In this document: positions 32,703-36,666 of the stretch, piece after piece
How the letters are laid out: the number at the start of each line of letters is the position of its first letter
Numbering within the stretch: position 1 is the stretch's first letter
NCBI GenBank assembly: GCA_031426185.1
Contig: JANPKV010000299.1
Location: 1 to 36,666, forward strand
From: JAJNPS01 sp031426185
Lineage (GTDB): Bacteria > Pseudomonadota > Alphaproteobacteria > Rhodobacterales > Rhodobacteraceae
Reading direction: 5' to 3'
DNA length: 36,666 bases
The notes under the pieces: model-generated
Databases searched by the model: none
What the model was told of the DNA's origin: nothing
Seen by the model: only the letters and a program-made list of their open reading frames with translations
Program-made: the position numbers and the translations under genes

Positions 32703-33593
32703 GTGAGTGATGTCCTTTCCCCAGTCGAGCGCGCCCTGGCGCTGCCGATCTGGGGCAAGAACGCATCGGCGGTGCCGTTGGGCGGTGGGATCACCAACCT
32801 GAATGTGTTGGTAACCGACAATGCGCGCCGCGCCGTGGTACGGATCGGTGACGACATTCCGGTGCATCAGATCCTGCGGTTCAACGAACTCGCGGCCAGC
32901 CGGGCAGCGCATCTGGCGGGTGTCTCGCCAGAGGTGATCTACCACGAACCGGGGGCGATGGTGATCGCCTATATCGACAGTCGCACCATGTCGGCCGCCG
33001 ATCTGCGCGACGACGCGATGCTGGATCAGGCGCTGGATTTGCTGATCCGGGCGCACCGGGAGATCCCGCGACACCTGCGCGGCCCGGTTGTCACATTCTG
33101 GGTGTTCCATGTGTTGCGCGACTATGCGGGCACTTTGCGCGATGGCGGCAGCCTGCATGTCGCGTTGATCCCGCGTCTTTTGTCCGAGGCGGACCGGCTG
33201 GAAGCAGCCGTGGGGCGGATCGAGATGGTCTTTGGCCATAACGATCTTTTGCCGGCGAACTTTCTGCACGATGGCAGTCGGATGTGGCTGATCGACTGGG
33301 ATTACGGCGGCTTTGGCTCTCCGCTGTTCGACCTTGGGGGTCTTGCGGCCAATGCCGGCCTCTCCGAGGCACAGGAACGGCGTGTCCTTGCGGCCTATTT
33401 CGCGCGTCCGGTGGATGCCGACCTCTGGCGGCGGTATCTCGCGATGAAGGCGGCGGCAGCGCTGCGCGAGGCGATGTGGTCGATGGTGCAAGAAATCCAT
33501 TCGACGCTCGACTTCGACTATGCGACCTACACTGCCGATTATCTGGCCACCTACCGCGCGGCGCTGACCGCATTTGAGGACGCCCATGACTGA
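32703..33593 (+). CDS. Choline/ethanolamine kinase-like phosphotransferase
   Basis: A 296-residue small-molecule kinase of the APH/choline kinase fold. LGGGITNLNVLV near residue 26 is the nucleotide-binding loop (GG.TN). The Brenner-type catalytic motif GHNDLLPANFL near residue 179 has the catalytic Asp and Asn, and LIDWDYGGFG near 197 has the metal-binding Asp. These match choline/ethanolamine kinases more than aminoglycoside kinases, as inference. The start is GTG 32703; an in-frame TGA at 32685-32687 limits upstream extension, and no good ribosome site is seen. It overlaps the following dehydrogenase by eight bases, so the two products are coupled. A kinase acting on an amino alcohol beside an N-demethylase suggests shared handling of a methylated amine. 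Confidence 0.82.
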   Translation: MSDVLSPVERALALPIWGKNASAVPLGGGITNLNVLVTDNARRAVVRIGDDIPVHQILRFNELAASRAAHLAGVSPEVIYHEPGAMVIAYIDSRTMSAADLRDDAMLDQALDLLIRAHREIPRHLRGPVVTFWVFHVLRDYAGTLRDGGSLHVALIPRLLSEADRLEAAVGRIEMVFGHNDLLPANFLHDGSRMWLIDWDYGGFGSPLFDLGGLAANAGLSEAQERRVLAAYFARPVDADLWRRYLAMKAAAALREAMWSMVQEIHSTLDFDYATYTADYLATYRAALTAFEDAHD

Positions 33594-36012
33594 CCTGCCT
33601 ACAACCGCCCGCGCCGTCATCATCGGGGGCGGCATCGTCGGGTGTTCGGTCGCCTATCACTTGGGCAAACTCGGCTGGTCCGATACCGTCCTGCTAGAGC
33701 GCAAGAAGCTGACGTCGGGCACCACCTTCCACGCGGCAGGGCTGGTCGGGCAATTGCGCACATCAGCCAACATCACGCAGCTTTTGGGCCATTCGGTCGC
33801 GCTTTACAAAGGGTTGGAGGCCGAGACAGGCCTGCAGACCGGATGGAAGATGAACGGCGGTCTGCGGCTGGCCTGCAATCAGGACCGCTGGACCGAGGTA
33901 CAGCGTCAGGCGACAACCGCGCATTCCTTCGGGTTGGAAATGCACCTTTTGACCCCGCGCGAGGCGCAGGATCTGTGGCCCCTGATGACGATCGATGATC
34001 TGGTCGGCGCGGCCTACCTTCCAACCGACGGCCAGGCCAACCCATCCGACATCACCCAGTCCCTCGCGCGGGGCGCGCGGATGTCCGGGGTCAGGATCTT
34101 CGAGGACACTCCCGTGACCCGCGTGATCGTCGAAGACGGCCGCATCCGGGGCGTCGAGACACCGTTCGGCACCATCGCATGTGAAAAGGTGGTGGTGTGT
34201 GCCGGGCAATGGACGCGCACCCTTGCCGCGACCGTTGGCGTCAATGTGCCGCTGGTTTCGGTGGAACACCAATACATGGTGACCGAACGGATCGACGGCG
34301 TAACGTCCACGCTGCCGACGCTGCGCGATCCTGACCGGCTGACCTATTGGAAGGAAGAGGTCGGCGGGCTGGTCTGGGGCGGCTATGAACCAAACCCCAA
34401 GCCCTGGGCCGTGGCCGGCATCCCCGAGGGGTTTCACTTTGAACTTCTGACCAGCGACTTCGATCACTATGGCCAGTTCATGGAGGATGCGATTGCCCGC
34501 GTCCCTGCGCTCGCCACCGCAGGGGTCAAGCAGCTGATCAACGGCCCGGAAAGCTTTACGCCCGACGGCAATTTCATCCTTGGCGAGGCGCCGGAACTGC
34601 GCAATTTCTTTGTCGGCGCGGGGTTCAACGCCTTTGGCATCGCGGCGGGTGGCGGGGCGGGCATGGCGCTGGCGGAATGGGTGGCGACGGGGGCCGCGCC
34701 CTACGACCTCTGGCCCGTCGACATCCGCCGCTTTGGCGGGGTGCATCGGTCCACCGACTGGGTGCGCGAACGGACGCTGGAGGCCTATGCCAAGCACTAC
34801 ACCATCGCCTGGCCGTCCGAGGAAATGCGGTCAGCCCGGCCCGTGCTGCAATCGCCGCTTTATGCGCTGCTGAAAGAGGCGGGCGCGGTCTTTGGCGAAA
34901 AACTGGGTTGGGAGCGGCCGAACTGGTTTGCCGCAGCCGGCGAGGTGGCCGAGGACCGCTATTCCTATCAGCGCCCCGGCTGGTTTGCCGCAGTTGGGCG
35001 GGAACACCGGGCGGCGCGCGAAGGCTGTGTGCTGATCGACCAGACCTCGTTCGCCAAGTTCATGGTGACGGGACCGGACGCCGCCAAGGCGCTGAACTGG
35101 ATTGCCGCCGGGAATGTGGATCGGGCGGTGGGGGCGCTGACATATACCCAGATGCTGAACGCCAAAGGCGGCATCGAATGCGACCTGACTGTGGTCCGGC
35201 GGGCCGAGGATGCCTATTACATCGTCACCGGAACCGGCTTCGCGACGCATGATTTCAACTGGATTGCCAACAACTTGTGCGGCGATGTGCAGATTTCGGA
35301 TGTGACCGCCGGATCGAGCGTCCTGTCGCTGATGGGGCCACAGGCGCGACAGGTCCTGCAACGCGTCTGCCCTGACGATCTGTCGCCTGAGGGGTTCCCC
35401 TTCGCGACGGCGCGCGACATCATTGTCGCCGGATGCAAGGTGCTGGCCTTGCGCGTCACCTATGTCGGGGAACTGGGCTGGGAACTGCATCTGCCGGTCG
35501 CGGATGCTGCGGTCGTCTACCGGGCCCTGATGGCCACGGGCGGCGTCGCCAATGCAGGCTACCGCGCCATTGAAACCCTGAGGCTGGAAAAGGGCTACCG
35601 CGCCTGGGGGGCCGATATCGGGCCCGACCACACGCCCGTCGAGGCGGGGTTGGCCTGGGCCGTGAAAATGAAGTCAGGCGTCCCATTTCTGGGGCGGGAC
35701 GCACTTGCCGCGCAACTGCAAGGTGGGGTGAAAAAGCGGCTGGCGACATTCACGGCCGCACCGAGCGTCATCCTTCTGGGGCGCGAGACGATCTACCGCG
35801 ACGGCGTGCGGGTGGGCTGGCTGTCCTCGGGCGGATTTGGCCATACGGTCGGACAAAGCATCGGGATGGGCTATGTCCGCCATCCCGACGGCGTCACCGA
35901 AGACCTCGTGATGTCAGGAGGCTACGAGCTGGAAGTGGCGTCCGAACGGGTTCCGGCAAACGTGCATCTGACGCCCCTTTACGATCCGCAAAACAGCCGC
36001 GTCAAAGGCTGA
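33586..36012 (+). CDS. FAD/GcvT-fusion N-demethylating dehydrogenase 3
   Basis: Third copy of the dimethylglycine/sarcosine dehydrogenase-like enzyme, 808 residues. The FAD-binding AVIIGGGIVGCSVAYHLG is near residue 9 and GTTFHAAGLVGQLRTSAN near 45, the His being the likely FAD attachment. GcvT domains follow from about residue 430, with YVGELGWELHL and LRLEKGYRAWGADI. The start is ATG 33586, six bases after GAGGA; an earlier in-frame TTG at 33574 is unlikely. It is more similar to dehydrogenase 2 than to 1, but has Phe where both others have Trp before the FAD His. It is coupled to the kinase gene by an eight-base overlap. It probably oxidises an N-methyl group and loads tetrahydrofolate; substrate unknown. 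Confidence 0.9.
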   Translation: MTDLPTTARAVIIGGGIVGCSVAYHLGKLGWSDTVLLERKKLTSGTTFHAAGLVGQLRTSANITQLLGHSVALYKGLEAETGLQTGWKMNGGLRLACNQDRWTEVQRQATTAHSFGLEMHLLTPREAQDLWPLMTIDDLVGAAYLPTDGQANPSDITQSLARGARMSGVRIFEDTPVTRVIVEDGRIRGVETPFGTIACEKVVVCAGQWTRTLAATVGVNVPLVSVEHQYMVTERIDGVTSTLPTLRDPDRLTYWKEEVGGLVWGGYEPNPKPWAVAGIPEGFHFELLTSDFDHYGQFMEDAIARVPALATAGVKQLINGPESFTPDGNFILGEAPELRNFFVGAGFNAFGIAAGGGAGMALAEWVATGAAPYDLWPVDIRRFGGVHRSTDWVRERTLEAYAKHYTIAWPSEEMRSARPVLQSPLYALLKEAGAVFGEKLGWERPNWFAAAGEVAEDRYSYQRPGWFAAVGREHRAAREGCVLIDQTSFAKFMVTGPDAAKALNWIAAGNVDRAVGALTYTQMLNAKGGIECDLTVVRRAEDAYYIVTGTGFATHDFNWIANNLCGDVQISDVTAGSSVLSLMGPQARQVLQRVCPDDLSPEGFPFATARDIIVAGCKVLALRVTYVGELGWELHLPVADAAVVYRALMATGGVANAGYRAIETLRLEKGYRAWGADIGPDHTPVEAGLAWAVKMKSGVPFLGRDALAAQLQGGVKKRLATFTAAPSVILLGRETIYRDGVRVGWLSSGGFGHTVGQSIGMGYVRHPDGVTEDLVMSGGYELEVASERVPANVHLTPLYDPQNSRVKG

Positions 36013-36014
36013 TG

Positions 36015-36059
36015 TCAGCTGTCCCCAAATATCCCGGGGGTGCGGGGGCTGGCCCCCGC
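36015..36059 (-). repeat. Hairpin + GATATTT intergenic element, copy 5 (minus strand)
   Basis: On the minus strand GCGGGGGC (36059-36052) and GCCCCCGC (36049-36042) form a hairpin with a minimal loop. It is followed by ACCCCCGGGATATTTG, GGGACAG and CTGA up to the end of dehydrogenase 3. As with copy 1 it lies 3' of a gene on its own strand and points at the end of a convergent gene. Confidence 0.7.
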
Positions 36060-36094
36060 GTCTACCCGTCAAACCCCGTCGCGCCCCCGCGTTT

Positions 36095-36666
36095 TTAGTC
36101 CACCACCAGCGTAAGGATCGTGGCCTGATTCGCGCGCTGGTCGCAATTCGCGCGCGGGCAGATGCGGCAGTTGATCCCGATCGGCACCATCCGCGCGCCC
36201 GGCACCGAAAAAGCCTCGGCATAGCCGATCCGGGCGGCATGTTCGATGGTGCAGCCCATCGCCACGGCCAGCCGGTTGTCCTGCGCATGCCGGATCCAGG
36301 TCGGCCGGTCCACGGTGCGCGAAAAGACGAAGTATTGCGAGGCATCGGGCATCTCGACAAACTGCGGCACGATCCGTCCGGGCGTCCGGAACGAGGTGTG
36401 CACGTCGAGGCGCGGGCAGGCGCCGCCATACTCCGCAAGATGGAAGTCGGTCGAGTTGAAGCGTTTGGTGACGTTGCCCGCCTTGTCGATCCGCAGGAAG
36501 AAGAACGGCACCCCCTGCGCGCCGTCCCGCTGCAGGGTCGTGGCACGGTGGCAGGCCTGTTCGAACGTGACGCCGAACCGGGTCGCGAGATGGTCGAAAT
36601 CGTACTTCGACAACCGGGCCTCGGCGAGGAACTCGGCATAGGGCATCAGGACGGCGGCGGCGAAGT
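36095..36666 (-). CDS. ScfR-type short-chain fatty-acyl regulator, C-terminal part (cut by window edge)
   Basis: The last 190 codons of a larger protein whose 5' end lies beyond the window; the frame is open to the edge. The first visible part (FAAAVLMPYAEFLAEARL, then FGVTFEQACHRATTLQRDG) is the end of an ImmA/IrrE-like domain. It is followed by the C-terminal domain of XRE-family short-chain acyl-CoA regulators (MccR/RamB/ScfR group), with a cysteine cluster NCRICPRANCDQRA near the end. Relatives control propionate, acetate or glyoxylate metabolism. The missing N-terminus should carry an XRE helix-turn-helix. It is convergent with dehydrogenase 3, and no functional link to it is evident. 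Confidence 0.8.
   Translation of the reverse strand, partial: FAAAVLMPYAEFLAEARLSKYDFDHLATRFGVTFEQACHRATTLQRDGAQGVPFFFLRIDKAGNVTKRFNSTDFHLAEYGGACPRLDVHTSFRTPGRIVPQFVEMPDASQYFVFSRTVDRPTWIRHAQDNRLAVAMGCTIEHAARIGYAEAFSVPGARMVPIGINCRICPRANCDQRANQATILTLVVD

Overview
The window is high-GC DNA with tightly packed, overlapping genes. Codon use, gene families and intergenic repeats point to an alphaproteobacterium of the Rhodobacterales (Paracoccaceae/Roseobacteraceae group); this is inferred from gene content, since no rRNA or taxonomic marker is present. It reads as a chromosomal catabolic region devoted to nitrogen-containing small molecules. No phage, insertion sequence, CRISPR array or plasmid function is visible.

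Left part (1-9700): a two-subunit ATP-dependent hydantoinase/oxoprolinase (hyuA-hyuB type) faces a leftward set made of an M20 N-carbamoyl-amino-acid/allantoate amidohydrolase, a GntR/FCD regulator with two winged-helix segments, and a PotD-like solute-binding protein that has no signal peptide. A tRNA-Thr(UGU), an SDR oxidoreductase, a PHP-domain phosphoesterase and a small DUF2945 protein follow.

Middle-left (9745-16306): a histidine-utilisation locus. hutI-hutH-hutU run leftward and hutF-hutC run rightward from a shared control region carrying inverted repeats that are likely HutC operators. HutF implies the formylglutamate route, but no hutG is present here.

Middle (16303-26347): a LysR regulator is divergent from a probable operon of two roughly 810-residue FAD/GcvT-fusion demethylating dehydrogenases (dimethylglycine/sarcosine dehydrogenase-like), a pyrrolysine-free MttB-family methyltransferase, an aldehyde dehydrogenase and a 3-hydroxyisobutyrate-dehydrogenase-like enzyme. 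This looks like a route that strips methyl groups from a quaternary amine, passes C1 units to tetrahydrofolate, and then oxidises the carbon skeleton. It is the most interesting part of the window.

Right part (26453-36666): an RhlE-type DEAD-box helicase, a small exported protein of unknown function, a Tat-exported DUF1800 protein with a DUF1501 partner, a DeoR-type repressor with clustered half-sites, a 375-bp non-coding stretch with terminator-like hairpins, a choline-kinase-like phosphotransferase overlapping a third FAD/GcvT dehydrogenase, and the 3' part of an ScfR-type regulator cut by the window edge. A recurrent intergenic element (GC hairpin followed by GATATTT and a short tail) occurs in several gaps. 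All functional calls come from motif recognition by eye; no database search was run.
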